Part shown: positions 44,822 to 53,934 of the stretch, in pieces
Numbering within the stretch: position 1 is the first letter of the stretch
Layout: each line of letters starts with the position of its first letter
From: Siphonobacter sp. BAB-5405
GTDB lineage: Bacteria > Bacteroidota > Bacteroidia > Cytophagales > Spirosomataceae
Length of the DNA stretch: 64,000 bases
NCBI RefSeq assembly: GCF_002872335.1
Contig: NZ_NJAG01000011.1
Coordinates: 248,001 to 312,000, forward strand
Reading direction: 5' to 3'
Notes under the pieces: generated by a model
Database searches by the model: none
Told to the model about the DNA's origin: nothing
What the model saw: only the letters and a program-made list of their open reading frames with translations
Position numbers and translations under genes: made by a program

Positions 44822-44885
44822 TACTTGACTGAAAACCGCAACGGCGGCCATTGAAAACGGTAAACTCAAAACCCTAAACTGAAAT
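44822..44885. repeat. AAACTG/GAAAAC-type intergenic motif sequence
   Basis: Repeated gaaaac, taaact and aaactg words (for example cttgactgaaaaccgc and ccctaaactgaaatc) resemble the non-coding motif sequence at 12800-12970 and 62571-62664. Confidence 0.35.
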
Positions 44886-44893
44886 CTCTTGCT

Positions 44894-44942
44894 GTTCCAG
44901 ATTTGCAATCTGGAACCTACCAGTTGTGAATTTCTAATTCAC
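44894..44942 (+). repeat. Two-hairpin palindromic repeat, unit 3
   Basis: Hairpin A: ten-base arms GTTCCAGATT and AATCTGGAAC around TGC (44894-44916). Linker: CTACCAGTTG. Hairpin B: TGAATT-TCT-AATTCA, extended by a G-C pair (44926-44942). A further GGATT-ATA-AATCC hairpin (44945-44957) and a partner-like CAGATTGCAAATCC (near 44973) follow. Confidence 0.65.
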
Positions 44943-45038
44943 TAGGATTATAAATCCCTAACAGCCATCTCTCAGATTGCAAATCCGAAAAAGCAAGTTC
45001 GTAGATTAGCCGATCCATTCATTTTTGGTCTTCTTCGC

Positions 45039-46565
45039 ATGAAAAAATACTACCTGACCCTCTTACTGGCGACTTCGCTTTTCTCGTCGAACGCCCAAAG
45101 CCTTTACGAACCCGCCGTATTTACCGATGCCCAGCGGCTGGAAAAAATCCGGCAGACCCTCCCCGCCGTTGAAAAACTGGTGGAAGAAGAATTCAAAAAG
45201 AATACATTTCCGGGCCTTACCTACGGCATTGTCGTGGATGGTCAACTGATTCACACCAAAAGTTTGGGGTACACCAACCTTGCCCGCAAGACGCCCGCCA
45301 GCGAAAAATCGCTCTTCCGGATTGCGTCCATGAGCAAGAGTGTAACCGCGATGGCTATACTGAAGCTACGGGATGAGGGCAAACTTCGCCTGGACGATCC
45401 CGTGCAGCAGTACATTCCGGAACTCAGGAAAACCCCGGCCCTAACGGTCGATGCCCCGCTCATTACGATCCGGCATCTGCTAACGCACGCGGCGGGATTT
45501 CCGGAAGACAATCCCTGGGGGGATCGCCAACTGGCTATTTCGGATATGAATTTTCTGAAAATGCTCAACAAGGGGGTCAGTCTTTCCAATCCGCCGGGCA
45601 TTGCTTACGAATATAGCAACATGGGTTTCGCCATGCTGGGCCGCATCATTACGGTGGTGACAAAAATGCCCTATCAAACCTACATCGACCAGAACATTTT
45701 CAAACCGCTGGGCATGACGCAGACCTTCTGGGAATACGCGAAAGCTCCGGCTGATTTGCTGGCTCACGGGTACCGCTGGGAAAACGAAAAATGGTCCGAA
45801 GAAAAATTGCTACACGATGGAGCTTACGGAGCGATGGGCGGTTTGATTACATCCATTGAAGATTTCAGTAAGTACATGGCCTTTCATCAGGCTGCCTGGC
45901 CGCCTCGTAGTGAAGCAGGCTCTGGCCCAATTAGCCGGAGTTCAGTACGCGAAATGCACCAGCCCGCTAATTTTGCCAGTCTTGTTACCAATACGAAGGC
46001 CGACGGTAAGCCCTACAGCATCGCTACGGCTTACGCATATGGCTTACGTTGGACCAAAGATTCGGACGATATTATGACGGTCGGACACAGCGGAGGCCTA
46101 CCCGGCTTCGGCAGTAACTGGCGGATTTTGCCCGAGTATGGCATTGGTGTGGTGAGTTACATGAACCTCACGTATGCCAACGCCAACGCCCTCAACACGA
46201 AGATCATTGACCTGCTTCGGGTACAGGCCGATTTTCACAAGCGACAATTGCCCGTATCGAAAGTACTGGCTCAACGTAAAGAGGAAATCATCAAGGTTTT
46301 GCGGGACTGGAATCGGGCCAATCAATACCCCATTTTTGCGGAGAATTTCTTCCCCGATCATTCACAGGCCATCCGCAAGAAAGCCTCGGATGAACTCTTT
46401 GCCCGAATCGGCAAGATTGTAAAAGTGGGCGAACTGGTTCCAGAAAACCAGCTGCGGGGAGCTTTTATCATGGAAGGTGAAAAAGGAAAAGTACAGGTCT
46501 ATTTCACACTTTCGCCGGAGAAACCCGCCCTGATTCAACAATTGGATCTGCGGGAAATACAGTAA
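45039..46565 (+). CDS. Exported serine hydrolase, beta-lactamase/class C family
   Basis: This 508-residue enzyme has a signal peptide (MKKYYLTLLLATSLFSSNA) and a mature start at Gln20. The catalytic SxxK is Ser97-Met-Ser-Lys100 (IASMSKSVTA). The second motif is Tyr-Ser-Asn (YEYSNMGFAMLG) and the third is HSGGLPGFGS. The fold is that of AmpC-like beta-lactamases, D-aminopeptidases and esterases (PF00144). Antibiotic hydrolysis is not implied; many such proteins act on peptides or esters. A C-terminal extension of about 130 residues is present. It is divergent from the Sus operon. Confidence 0.93.
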   Translation: MKKYYLTLLLATSLFSSNAQSLYEPAVFTDAQRLEKIRQTLPAVEKLVEEEFKKNTFPGLTYGIVVDGQLIHTKSLGYTNLARKTPASEKSLFRIASMSKSVTAMAILKLRDEGKLRLDDPVQQYIPELRKTPALTVDAPLITIRHLLTHAAGFPEDNPWGDRQLAISDMNFLKMLNKGVSLSNPPGIAYEYSNMGFAMLGRIITVVTKMPYQTYIDQNIFKPLGMTQTFWEYAKAPADLLAHGYRWENEKWSEEKLLHDGAYGAMGGLITSIEDFSKYMAFHQAAWPPRSEAGSGPISRSSVREMHQPANFASLVTNTKADGKPYSIATAYAYGLRWTKDSDDIMTVGHSGGLPGFGSNWRILPEYGIGVVSYMNLTYANANALNTKIIDLLRVQADFHKRQLPVSKVLAQRKEEIIKVLRDWNRANQYPIFAENFFPDHSQAIRKKASDELFARIGKIVKVGELVPENQLRGAFIMEGEKGKVQVYFTLSPEKPALIQQLDLREIQ

Positions 46566-46674
46566 ACGCAGCTAAACCGATGCCGGGCTTGCTTAGTTCT
46601 AGTACTCGAATCGCCAGGAAGTAATTCCAGGCATTATTCTTTGATCAATTCCTTTTTTAACACTTGTACGAATC

Positions 46675-47670
46675 ATGGAATATAGAGCATTAGGTGAATC
46701 AGGAGTAAAAGCTTCCGCCATTACGTTTGGAGCCTGGGCGATTGGGGGCTGGATGTGGGGCGGAGCCGACCGCAAAGAAGCCGTTGAAGCCATTCGGGCC
46801 TCCATCGGCGAGGGCGTTTCTTCGATTGATACGGCCCCCATTTACGGGCAGGGCGTTAGTGAAGATATTGTGGGTGAAGCTCTGGCGGGCATTTCCCGTG
46901 ATCAAGTACAAATCCTGACCAAGTTTGGGATGCGTTGGGACGTACAGAAAGGCGATTTTGCCTTCCATACCAAAGACAACGACGGACAGGAACTGGACAT
47001 CTACAAATACGCCTCCCGCGATAGTATCATCGAAGAATGCGAAAACAGTTTGCGTCGCCTGCGTACGGACTATATCGATCTGTACCAAATCCATTGGCCC
47101 GACATCACTACGCCGATTGATGAGACTATGGAAGCCTTGCAAACGCTGCTCCAGCAAGGAAAAATCCGGGCGGCGGGGGTTTGTAACTACTCCCTGGATC
47201 AGATGAAAGAAGCGAATCAGACGCTTAAGCTGGCTTCCAATCAGGTACCGTACAGCATGGTAGAGCGGACGATTGAAAAAGACGTTGTTCCCTATGCCAT
47301 CGAAACGCAGACGGCCATTATCGCGTATAGTCCCTTGCAACGGGGCATTCTGACAGGTAAAATCAAGCCCGGCCATGCCTTTGCCGAAGGGGATCACCGC
47401 CCCACTACGAAGTTCTATAAGCCAGAAAATATTGAACGAATCAACGCTTTTCTGGATACAATTCGCCCGATAGCCGATGAAAAACAGGCGACATTGTCGC
47501 AATTAGTCATTCGCTGGACCATTGAGCAGCCCGGTATCACCGTAGCATTGGTCGGAGCCCGGAACGCGGAACAAGCCATTCAGAACGCTCGGTCCGCTCA
47601 GATTCAACTTTCGAGCGAGGAAATGAAGCAGATTAACGACGCTCTTTCCCAACTGGTACTGGCTGAATAA
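46675..47670 (+). CDS. Aldo/keto reductase
   Basis: This 331-residue NADPH-dependent TIM-barrel oxidoreductase has Asp52 and Tyr57 (SSIDTAPIYGQG), Lys83 (ILTKFGM) and His in YQIHWPD, the four catalytic residues. FGAWAIGGWMWGG near the N-terminus and IIAYSPLQRGILTGK and ALVGARNAEQAIQNA near the C-terminus match the YdhF/Tas-like (AKR11/AKR12) branch. The carbonyl substrate is unknown. The protein is cytoplasmic. It starts 109 bases after the serine hydrolase gene and ends before a strong terminator. Confidence 0.94.
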   Translation: MEYRALGESGVKASAITFGAWAIGGWMWGGADRKEAVEAIRASIGEGVSSIDTAPIYGQGVSEDIVGEALAGISRDQVQILTKFGMRWDVQKGDFAFHTKDNDGQELDIYKYASRDSIIEECENSLRRLRTDYIDLYQIHWPDITTPIDETMEALQTLLQQGKIRAAGVCNYSLDQMKEANQTLKLASNQVPYSMVERTIEKDVVPYAIETQTAIIAYSPLQRGILTGKIKPGHAFAEGDHRPTTKFYKPENIERINAFLDTIRPIADEKQATLSQLVIRWTIEQPGITVALVGARNAEQAIQNARSAQIQLSSEEMKQINDALSQLVLAE

Positions 47671-47697
47671 TCAATCAGTTAACTAGATTTTTATATC

Positions 47698-47740
47698 AAG
47701 AAGGGGTTTGCAGAGGTCTGCAAACCCCTTCTTTTTTTTG
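47698..47740 (+). terminator. Strong intrinsic terminator after the aldo/keto reductase gene
   Basis: Sixteen-base arms AAGAAGGGGTTTGCAG and CTGCAAACCCCTTCTT enclose the loop AGGT, followed by a T-run. Confidence 0.88.
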
Positions 47741-48015
47741 CAAACGAGCTGGTAAATTTCTTTTCTAGAATCTTTCTAATATCCACTCAAATCTTGCTCT
47801 CCTACAAAATTAATGCGTTTTAACCGGCTGAATCATTGCAACGGTTTGCCGAAAACCACTATTTTTGCCTCAGTACTATTCAAAGGGTGTTTATAAAAAT
47901 TTCTTTTTTTAACGTCTTCCTTTGGATCATAAGCCTATTTGATACCCTAACCCTACGATGCGTTGCAGGTCACCTTGCTGCAACAAACGATCGTACTCAC
48001 CCAATTAGCGAAAGC
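47741..48015. other. Leader region of the nuoKLMN block
   Basis: A frame is open from 47836 into nuoK but the extra 60 codons are not part of NuoK. The leader holds a hairpin with arms GTTGCAG and CTGCAAC (47962-47984, nine-base loop), 32 bases before the nuoK ATG. Nothing else is seen. Confidence 0.5.
47836..47867 (+). promoter_or_regulatory. Promoter of nuoKLMN
   Basis: TTG (47836-47838) and TATTTTTG (47860-47867) match the Bacteroidota -33/-7 pattern with a 21-base spacer. The expected leader is about 145 bases. Confidence 0.5.
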
Positions 48016-48339
48016 ATGATCCCCGAAGTTGTTCAGACCATACCGCTTCAGTACTACATTTATCTTGCTACAGCCCTGTTTGTGATTGGAATTGTGGGGG
48101 TACTGACCCGCCGAAATGCCATCATCATTTTTATGTCTGTTGAATTGATGCTGAATGCTGTCAACCTGTTGTTAATCGCTTTTTCGGTGTATCGCTCGGA
48201 CCCCAATGGACAGGTATTCGTTTTCTTCATTATGGCCGTTGCGGCTGCTGAAGTAGCCATTGGCCTTGCCCTCATCGTCGTGATTTACCGAAACGTTCGG
48301 TCCCTTGACATTGGCTTGCTTAATAAACTGAAGTGGTAA
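48016..48339 (+). CDS. nuoK: NADH-quinone oxidoreductase subunit K
   Basis: NuoK is a small membrane subunit of complex I with three helices that takes part in proton pumping. From the ATG at 48016 the protein has 107 residues, the normal size. The conserved membrane glutamates are Glu43 (MSVELMLNAVNLLL) and Glu79 (AAAEVAIGLALIV). The longer open frame from 47836 would add 60 residues not found in the family. This is the first gene of a K-L-M-N block. Confidence 0.95.
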   Translation: MIPEVVQTIPLQYYIYLATALFVIGIVGVLTRRNAIIIFMSVELMLNAVNLLLIAFSVYRSDPNGQVFVFFIMAVAAAEVAIGLALIVVIYRNVRSLDIGLLNKLKW

Positions 48340-48404
48340 TTTTCTAATCATCGCCTCCAATCGATGGTCTATTCTCTATTCCCGGCCAACGGCTAACAGT
48401 CCCT

Positions 48405-50324
48405 ATGAATCTAGCCCTGCTTATTCCTCTACTGCCCTTTATCGGTTTTCTAATTAACGGATTAGGATTCCGGCGAATTCCTAAATCTCTGGTTGGCATC
48501 ATCGGCACCGGAGCTGTAGTCGCTTCCTTTGCCCTGGTGCTTAGTCTTTTCCTGAATTTTTCGGGTGAAGCTCAGCACATACCCGTGTACGACTGGATTA
48601 CGGTTGGTTCGCTGAATATTTCCTTCAGCTTTCAGATCGATCAGCTTTCCTTGATTATGATGCTGATTATTACGGGAATTGGTTCGCTCATTCACCTGTA
48701 CAGCATCGGCTATATGCACCACGACGAAGGGTTTGGCAAGTTCTTTGCCTTTCTTAACCTGTTCGTGTTCTTCATGCTGCTGCTGGTCATGGGCTCGAAT
48801 TATCTGGTCATGTTTATTGGCTGGGAAGGCGTTGGCCTTTGTTCGTATCTGCTCATTGGGTTCTGGAATCAGAATCCTTCGTACGGCTACGCGGCCCGCA
48901 AGGCGTTTGTCATGAACCGAATTGGTGATTTGGGCTTTTTGATCGGTATTTTTCTGATTTTGAATCAATTCGAAAGTCTGGAGTTTGCAAGCGTGTTTCC
49001 GGCGGCGGCTCAGCTGAGTGTAGGCGATCAGGGTATTTTCTGGATTACGCTCTGTCTGTTCATCGGAGCGATGGGGAAATCCGCTCAGATTCCCCTGTAT
49101 ACCTGGCTCCCCGACGCTATGGCCGGTCCAACACCCGTATCGGCTCTGATCCACGCGGCGACGATGGTAACGGCGGGTATTTACATGATTGTTCGCTCGA
49201 ATGTCTTGTACACACTGGCACCGGATACGCTGCACCTCGTCGCCTGGATTGCCCTGATTACGGCTCTGCTGGCGGCTTCGATTGGTCTGTTCCAGAACGA
49301 TATTAAGAAAGTACTCGCTTACTCTACGGTATCGCAGTTAGGCTATATGTTCCTGGGCTTGGGCGTTGGAGCGTATACTTCCGGCTTCTTCCACGTTATG
49401 ACGCACGCGTTTTTCAAGGCACTTCTTTTCCTGGGAGCGGGTTCGGTTATTCACGCCATGAGCAATGAACAGGATATCCGGTACATGGGTGGCTTACGCA
49501 AGAAGCTACCGATTACGTTCCTGACGTTTCTGCTCGGTACCATTGCGATTTCCGGGATTCCGCCGTTCGCGGGCTTCTTCTCCAAAGATGAAATTCTGGC
49601 TCACGTTTTCGAGCACAGTCCACTGATGTGGGGACTGGCCGTAATCGGTTCGATGATGACGGCATTCTACATGTTTCGTCTGCTTTTCCTGACCTTTTTC
49701 GGCGAATTCCGGGGTACGCACGAGCAGGAACATCACCTGCACGAGTCGCCTTTTTCGATGACGTTGCCGTTGATCGTATTGGCGATATTATCCGTACTGG
49801 GCGGTTTTCTGAACGTACCCGCCGTACTGGGTGGTTCGGCGAAACTCTCGGCGTATCTGGACCCGATCTTCGCTTATTCAAAACAGGTAAACCCCGAAGC
49901 CTTCGCCGAGACGCACCTCGACCACTCGACGGAATTCATGCTCATGGGTGTATCCGTAGCCGGAGCCGTTCTGGCGATCGTCATTGCTTTTGTGCTCTAC
50001 GTTAGTCGGAAATCAGTACCTGCTCCAGATGCTGAAATAACGGGTTTACCCAAGCTGGTGTATCACAAATACTACATCGACGAGCTGTACGATTCGCTGT
50101 TTGTTAAACCGATTCAGGCTCTTTCCCGCGTGTTCTACAATGTTACGGACCGAATCCTGATTGATCGTTTCGGCGTAGAAGGGCTGGGTAATTTCGTTCG
50201 CGGCCTGTCGAATGAATTCCGGTTGCTGCAAACCGGTACTACTTCGTTCTACGTGTTCATCATGGTTATGGGCATTGCAGCCATCCTCATGTACAGCCTG
50301 CGTACGCTCATTTTTGGTAACTAA
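48405..50324 (+). CDS. nuoL: NADH-quinone oxidoreductase subunit L
   Basis: NuoL is the distal antiporter-like subunit of complex I. It has 639 residues with about 16 membrane helices. Family motifs are GWEGVGLCSYLLIGFW, AFVMNRIGDLGFLIG, PLYTWLPDAMAGPTPVSALIHAATMVTAGIY in sections, LAYSTVSQLGYMFLGLG, THAFFKALLFLGAGSVIHAM and IPPFAGFFSKDEI. The C-terminal amphipathic lateral helix region (VYHKYYIDELYDSLFVKPIQ) is present. It is followed after 14 bases by nuoM. Confidence 0.97.
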   Translation: MNLALLIPLLPFIGFLINGLGFRRIPKSLVGIIGTGAVVASFALVLSLFLNFSGEAQHIPVYDWITVGSLNISFSFQIDQLSLIMMLIITGIGSLIHLYSIGYMHHDEGFGKFFAFLNLFVFFMLLLVMGSNYLVMFIGWEGVGLCSYLLIGFWNQNPSYGYAARKAFVMNRIGDLGFLIGIFLILNQFESLEFASVFPAAAQLSVGDQGIFWITLCLFIGAMGKSAQIPLYTWLPDAMAGPTPVSALIHAATMVTAGIYMIVRSNVLYTLAPDTLHLVAWIALITALLAASIGLFQNDIKKVLAYSTVSQLGYMFLGLGVGAYTSGFFHVMTHAFFKALLFLGAGSVIHAMSNEQDIRYMGGLRKKLPITFLTFLLGTIAISGIPPFAGFFSKDEILAHVFEHSPLMWGLAVIGSMMTAFYMFRLLFLTFFGEFRGTHEQEHHLHESPFSMTLPLIVLAILSVLGGFLNVPAVLGGSAKLSAYLDPIFAYSKQVNPEAFAETHLDHSTEFMLMGVSVAGAVLAIVIAFVLYVSRKSVPAPDAEITGLPKLVYHKYYIDELYDSLFVKPIQALSRVFYNVTDRILIDRFGVEGLGNFVRGLSNEFRLLQTGTTSFYVFIMVMGIAAILMYSLRTLIFGN

Positions 50325-50338
50325 GACTTAACGGATCT

Positions 50339-51784
50339 ATGCTCACCCTTGTTCTCATACTCATTCCACTACTCGTTGCTCTGGTGTTGCTGGCCCTGCG
50401 GGGCGGGGCGGTCAAACGGGTAGCTCTGATTGCCTCCCTGGCTGAACTGGCTCTGGCCGTTTATGTGCTGGCGTCCTTTCAACCCGATACAACGAGTCAA
50501 TTTTCCTTAAGTTATCACTGGATTAAATCCGCGGGCGTACAGTTTGCCATCGGTATCGACGGCATTAGTGTCTTACTGGTTTTGCTGAGTACGTTGCTGG
50601 TTCCGCTGATTATTCTATCGACATTCAACCATAGTTACCGTAATCCCTCTTCCTTCTACGCCCTGATTCTGTTCATGCAATCGGCGTTGGTTGGGGTGTT
50701 TGTGGCGAAAGATGCGTTTTTGTTCTACTTCTTTTTCGAAGCAGCCCTGATTCCGATTTACTTCATTGCGGCTCTGTGGGGCGGTGAAAATCGGATTAAG
50801 GTGACGTTCAAGTTCTTTCTGTACACCATTTTCGGTTCACTGTTCATGCTGTTGGGACTGGTGTATCTGTACCTGCAAACGCCCGGTACGCATAGTTCTC
50901 TGCTAACCGCTTTTTACGGCCTGAATCTGTCAGCTTCGCAACAAGGTTTTCTCTTCTGGGCCTTATTCATTGGATTTGCCATTAAAATGCCCATTTTCCC
51001 CTTCCACACCTGGCAACCGGATACGTACGTCGAGTCGCCTACGCCCGCCACGATGTTACTGGCGGGGATTATGCTGAAGATGGGAACCTACGGACTCATC
51101 CGTATCGTACTGCCGATCGTACCCGAAGGTGTACAACAATGGGGACTCGTTGCCATTGTTCTGGCCGTAATTGGCATTGTGTACGGTTCAATTATTGCGA
51201 TCCAGCAACAGGATATGAAGCGGCTGGTGGCGTACTCGTCGTTTGCTCACGTCGGACTGATGGCGGCGGGTATTTTTTCCCTGACGCTCGACGGCTTACA
51301 GGGCTCGCTTATTCAGATGCTGGCCCACGGGATCAACGTCGTTGGTCTGTTTTTCATCGTTGAAATCATTTTCAGCCGCACGCAATCCCGCGATTTGACT
51401 CAACTTGGCGGTATTACGCAGAATTCACCCGTACTCAGTGTGTTTTTCATCATCATGGTACTGGGTAGCGTGGCCCTGCCCCTGACGAACGGTTTCATCG
51501 GCGAGTTTTTATTACTGAAAGGCGTCTTTACCTACAATACCTGGCTAGGCATTATTGCCGGTACGACAATTATTCTGGGAGCGGTGTATATGCTTCGAAT
51601 GGTACAAAAATCCATGTTCGGTCTCCAAACTACCGTTACTGAACAGTTTACCGATTTGAATCTCAACGAAATTCTGGTGCTGGCCCCGCTGGCGGTGTTT
51701 GTCTTCTGGATCGGCCTGTTCCCGAACGGATTCCTGAAACTTACCGAACCTGCCGTAGCTGAGTTGCTGCGAGCCATGAAATGA
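50339..51784 (+). CDS. nuoM: NADH-quinone oxidoreductase subunit M
   Basis: NuoM is the second antiporter-like proton-pumping subunit. The 481 residues contain about 14 membrane helices. Motifs include FFFEAALIPIYFIAALWG (conserved Glu), KFFLYTIFGSLFMLLGL, KMPIFPFHTWQPDTYVESPTP, AGIMLKMGTYGLIRI, LVAYSSFAHVGLMAAGIF and ALPLTNGFIGEFLLL. It lies between nuoL and nuoN with short gaps, consistent with one operon. Confidence 0.97.
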   Translation: MLTLVLILIPLLVALVLLALRGGAVKRVALIASLAELALAVYVLASFQPDTTSQFSLSYHWIKSAGVQFAIGIDGISVLLVLLSTLLVPLIILSTFNHSYRNPSSFYALILFMQSALVGVFVAKDAFLFYFFFEAALIPIYFIAALWGGENRIKVTFKFFLYTIFGSLFMLLGLVYLYLQTPGTHSSLLTAFYGLNLSASQQGFLFWALFIGFAIKMPIFPFHTWQPDTYVESPTPATMLLAGIMLKMGTYGLIRIVLPIVPEGVQQWGLVAIVLAVIGIVYGSIIAIQQQDMKRLVAYSSFAHVGLMAAGIFSLTLDGLQGSLIQMLAHGINVVGLFFIVEIIFSRTQSRDLTQLGGITQNSPVLSVFFIIMVLGSVALPLTNGFIGEFLLLKGVFTYNTWLGIIAGTTIILGAVYMLRMVQKSMFGLQTTVTEQFTDLNLNEILVLAPLAVFVFWIGLFPNGFLKLTEPAVAELLRAMK

Positions 51785-51812
51785 TCTTTCCACCCGTGAC
51801 CTTTCCAGCGTT

Positions 51813-53213
51813 ATGCTCTCCATTATTTCTCTTTCTATTTTTGGCATTCTGAACCTCTTCTTAGGGTTCCTGAAATCCCGGCAGGTACTCCTGCCCGCTA
51901 CGTTGCTTTTTTTACTGGTAGCCCTCGTATTGAACTCGCTCGACTGGAACGATCAGGCTCTGTATTTCAGCGACATGCTACGGGTGAATAACCTCTTTGT
52001 TAACTTCTCAGCAATTGTTCTGGTTACCTCGCTTTTTGTGGTGGGTCTCTCCCGCACTTTCGGGGGCGATGATGAACATACGCACCCAGCTGAGTACTAC
52101 GCCATTTTACTTTTTTCGATAGCTGGAGCCCTGATGATGATTGGTTTTGAAAACCTGATCATGCTTTTTGTGGGCGTGGAAGTACTGTCGGTAGCCATGT
52201 ACGTACTCACCGGTACGGATAAACGCAACCTGCGTTCGAACGAAGCTGCTTTGAAATATTTTCTGATGGGTTCGTTCGCCACGGGTATCTTACTTTTTGG
52301 CGTAGCCATGATTTACGGAGCTACGGGTTCCTTCAAACTGGGCGGTATTGCCACCTATGTGGAAGTTGCTATCCGCTACGGTTCGGTTTCGCCCCTGCTG
52401 TATGTAGGCTTGTTGTTACTCTTTATCGGCATGCTTTTTAAAGTTTCGGCGGCTCCCTTCCACTTCTGGACGCCCGACGTATACGAAGGAGCTCCTACGA
52501 TCTTCACGGCCTTCATGTCTACCGTTGTAAAGACGGCTGGCTTCGCGGCTCTGTACAAACTGGCCTCGGTAGCTTTTGGGGGAGCTTACGGCTTCTGGGC
52601 TCAGACAATGGCCATTGTTACGGTACTGACTCTGCTCGTGGGAAACATTACTGCGGCGTATCAGACCAGTTTCAAACGCATGATGGGGTATTCGAGCATT
52701 TCACACGCGGGCTATTTGCTCCTGGGTGTGGTAGCGAATGTTTCGGCTTCCCCATCGGCTATTCTGTTTTATTCACTGGCGTACTCCCTGGCTACCGTTT
52801 CCGCCTTTGGGGTACTGATGGTCGTTTCAGAGAAAAAACTCTATGAAGGGGGTGCCGACGAACGTTACGAGGCCTTCAATGGCTTGGCTAAAAGCAATCC
52901 TCTGCTGGCTTTTGTCATGACGATTTCAATGCTTTCGCTCGCCGGAATTCCGCTGACCGCAGGTTTTTGGGGAAAATTTTTCATCTTCTCAGCGGCTGTA
53001 CAGGCGAATCTTACTTCCCTGTTAGTCATTGCCGTACTGATGTCCTGCGTGGGTATTTACTATTACTTCCGGGTGATTATTTCGATGTATTTAAAACCTA
53101 GTGACGAGAATCCGGTTATCGTTAGCAACGGATTTAAACTAACTTTGCTCCTCACTACAGCATTAACACTTCTTTTGGGTGTTTTTCCTGACCTGGTGAA
53201 GAACATATTCTAG
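51813..53213 (+). CDS. nuoN: NADH-quinone oxidoreductase subunit N
   Basis: NuoN is the third antiporter-like subunit of complex I. The 466 residues contain about 13-14 membrane helices. Motifs include MLFVGVEVLSVAMYVLTG, EAALKYFLMGSFATGILLFG, APFHFWTPDVYEGAPT, MMGYSSISHAGYLLLGV and LSLAGIPLTAGFWGKFFIF. It is the last complex I gene here. The NuoA-J subunits, including the NADH-binding and quinone-binding parts, must be encoded elsewhere. Confidence 0.96.
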   Translation: MLSIISLSIFGILNLFLGFLKSRQVLLPATLLFLLVALVLNSLDWNDQALYFSDMLRVNNLFVNFSAIVLVTSLFVVGLSRTFGGDDEHTHPAEYYAILLFSIAGALMMIGFENLIMLFVGVEVLSVAMYVLTGTDKRNLRSNEAALKYFLMGSFATGILLFGVAMIYGATGSFKLGGIATYVEVAIRYGSVSPLLYVGLLLLFIGMLFKVSAAPFHFWTPDVYEGAPTIFTAFMSTVVKTAGFAALYKLASVAFGGAYGFWAQTMAIVTVLTLLVGNITAAYQTSFKRMMGYSSISHAGYLLLGVVANVSASPSAILFYSLAYSLATVSAFGVLMVVSEKKLYEGGADERYEAFNGLAKSNPLLAFVMTISMLSLAGIPLTAGFWGKFFIFSAAVQANLTSLLVIAVLMSCVGIYYYFRVIISMYLKPSDENPVIVSNGFKLTLLLTTALTLLLGVFPDLVKNIF

Positions 53214-53234
53214 GTTTTACAACACATTCAACCC

Positions 53235-53777
53235 TTGAAGCAGACCCTTCAGCAACCTTTGGAGACGAAGAAATCCAAGCTACTCAACACCCGTGATTTA
53301 ATTGCCTACTTTCTTGTAGCCGGTACAGGAGCCGCCGTTCAAATCATTGCCGGCGGCTTTTTTCGGGAATACATGAGCTACTACGCTTCTGTATCGCTGG
53401 GTTACATTGTTTCGTTCATCGTCGGCTTCGTGCTAACCAAACTTTTTGCTTTTGATGCCAAGAGTTCCGGTCAAACCCGTCGTGAGATGGTTAAGTTTGG
53501 CATGGTGGCCGTTCTTTCCTTCTTTATTACGTTGGGAGGTTCGAGTCTGGCTTTGTACATTTTTAATGTGATGCATCCAGAGCCTTACTTTTATGAATTT
53601 CCGCTGTCCTTTCTACCCGAAAAAGCCCGGAATATCAACGTGAAGGAATTTGGCGGTTTGCTCGTCGGTATGGGTCTGAGCTTTACGAGTAACTATATTC
53701 TACACAAGACCTTTACTTTCAAATCAACCGGTTTTTACGACCGAATCAAAGATTATCTCAAAGGCATTCCCGAATAG
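53235..53777 (+). CDS. GtrA-family membrane protein
   Basis: This 180-residue membrane protein matches the GtrA family. It has four hydrophobic segments (about 21-42, 49-67, 86-107, 139-160), with YFLVAGTGAAVQ at the start and NYILHKTFTFK at the end. GtrA proteins are linked to polyprenyl-linked sugar transfer across the membrane or to cell-surface polysaccharides. No ATG is available before the first helix; TTG at 53235 is the likely start, with another TTG at 53259. It follows nuoN by 21 bases, so it may be co-transcribed, although its role is unrelated. Confidence 0.82.
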   Translation: MKQTLQQPLETKKSKLLNTRDLIAYFLVAGTGAAVQIIAGGFFREYMSYYASVSLGYIVSFIVGFVLTKLFAFDAKSSGQTRREMVKFGMVAVLSFFITLGGSSLALYIFNVMHPEPYFYEFPLSFLPEKARNINVKEFGGLLVGMGLSFTSNYILHKTFTFKSTGFYDRIKDYLKGIPE

Positions 53778-53800
53778 GGCTAATTCCAATCTTATTGACA

Positions 53801-53840
53801 AACCTTAAAATTCTTTACAGAGGATTTTAAGGTTTTTTTT
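53801..53840 (+). terminator. Intrinsic terminator after the GtrA gene
   Basis: Arms AACCTTAAAAT and ATTTTAAGGTT enclose a 12-base loop, followed by a run of eight Ts. Confidence 0.85.
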
Positions 53841-53934
53841 ATCTATAAATATAATTTTATCCAAAAAATATAGGACTAATTAGGATAAAAGTAAGAAATC
53901 GAGTAAAAAACTTAAAAAAACCTTAAAGCAACAC

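Larger units (their letters stand above)
44344..45038. other. Long intergenic region upstream of susC
   Basis: About 700 bases without a credible gene. On the minus strand TACCTTCG (44433-44426) may be part of the susC promoter. CGGTCA-GA-TGACCG is a short palindrome near 44535. The right half holds two repeat units and motif-rich sequence (listed separately), followed by the promoter region of the serine hydrolase (CATTTTTG near 45020, one mismatch to consensus). Confidence 0.5.

Noticed and set aside
47836-48015. 60-residue N-terminal extension of NuoK
   Set aside because: NuoK proteins are about 100-110 residues; the extension overlaps the likely promoter and is not hydrophobic in the family pattern.
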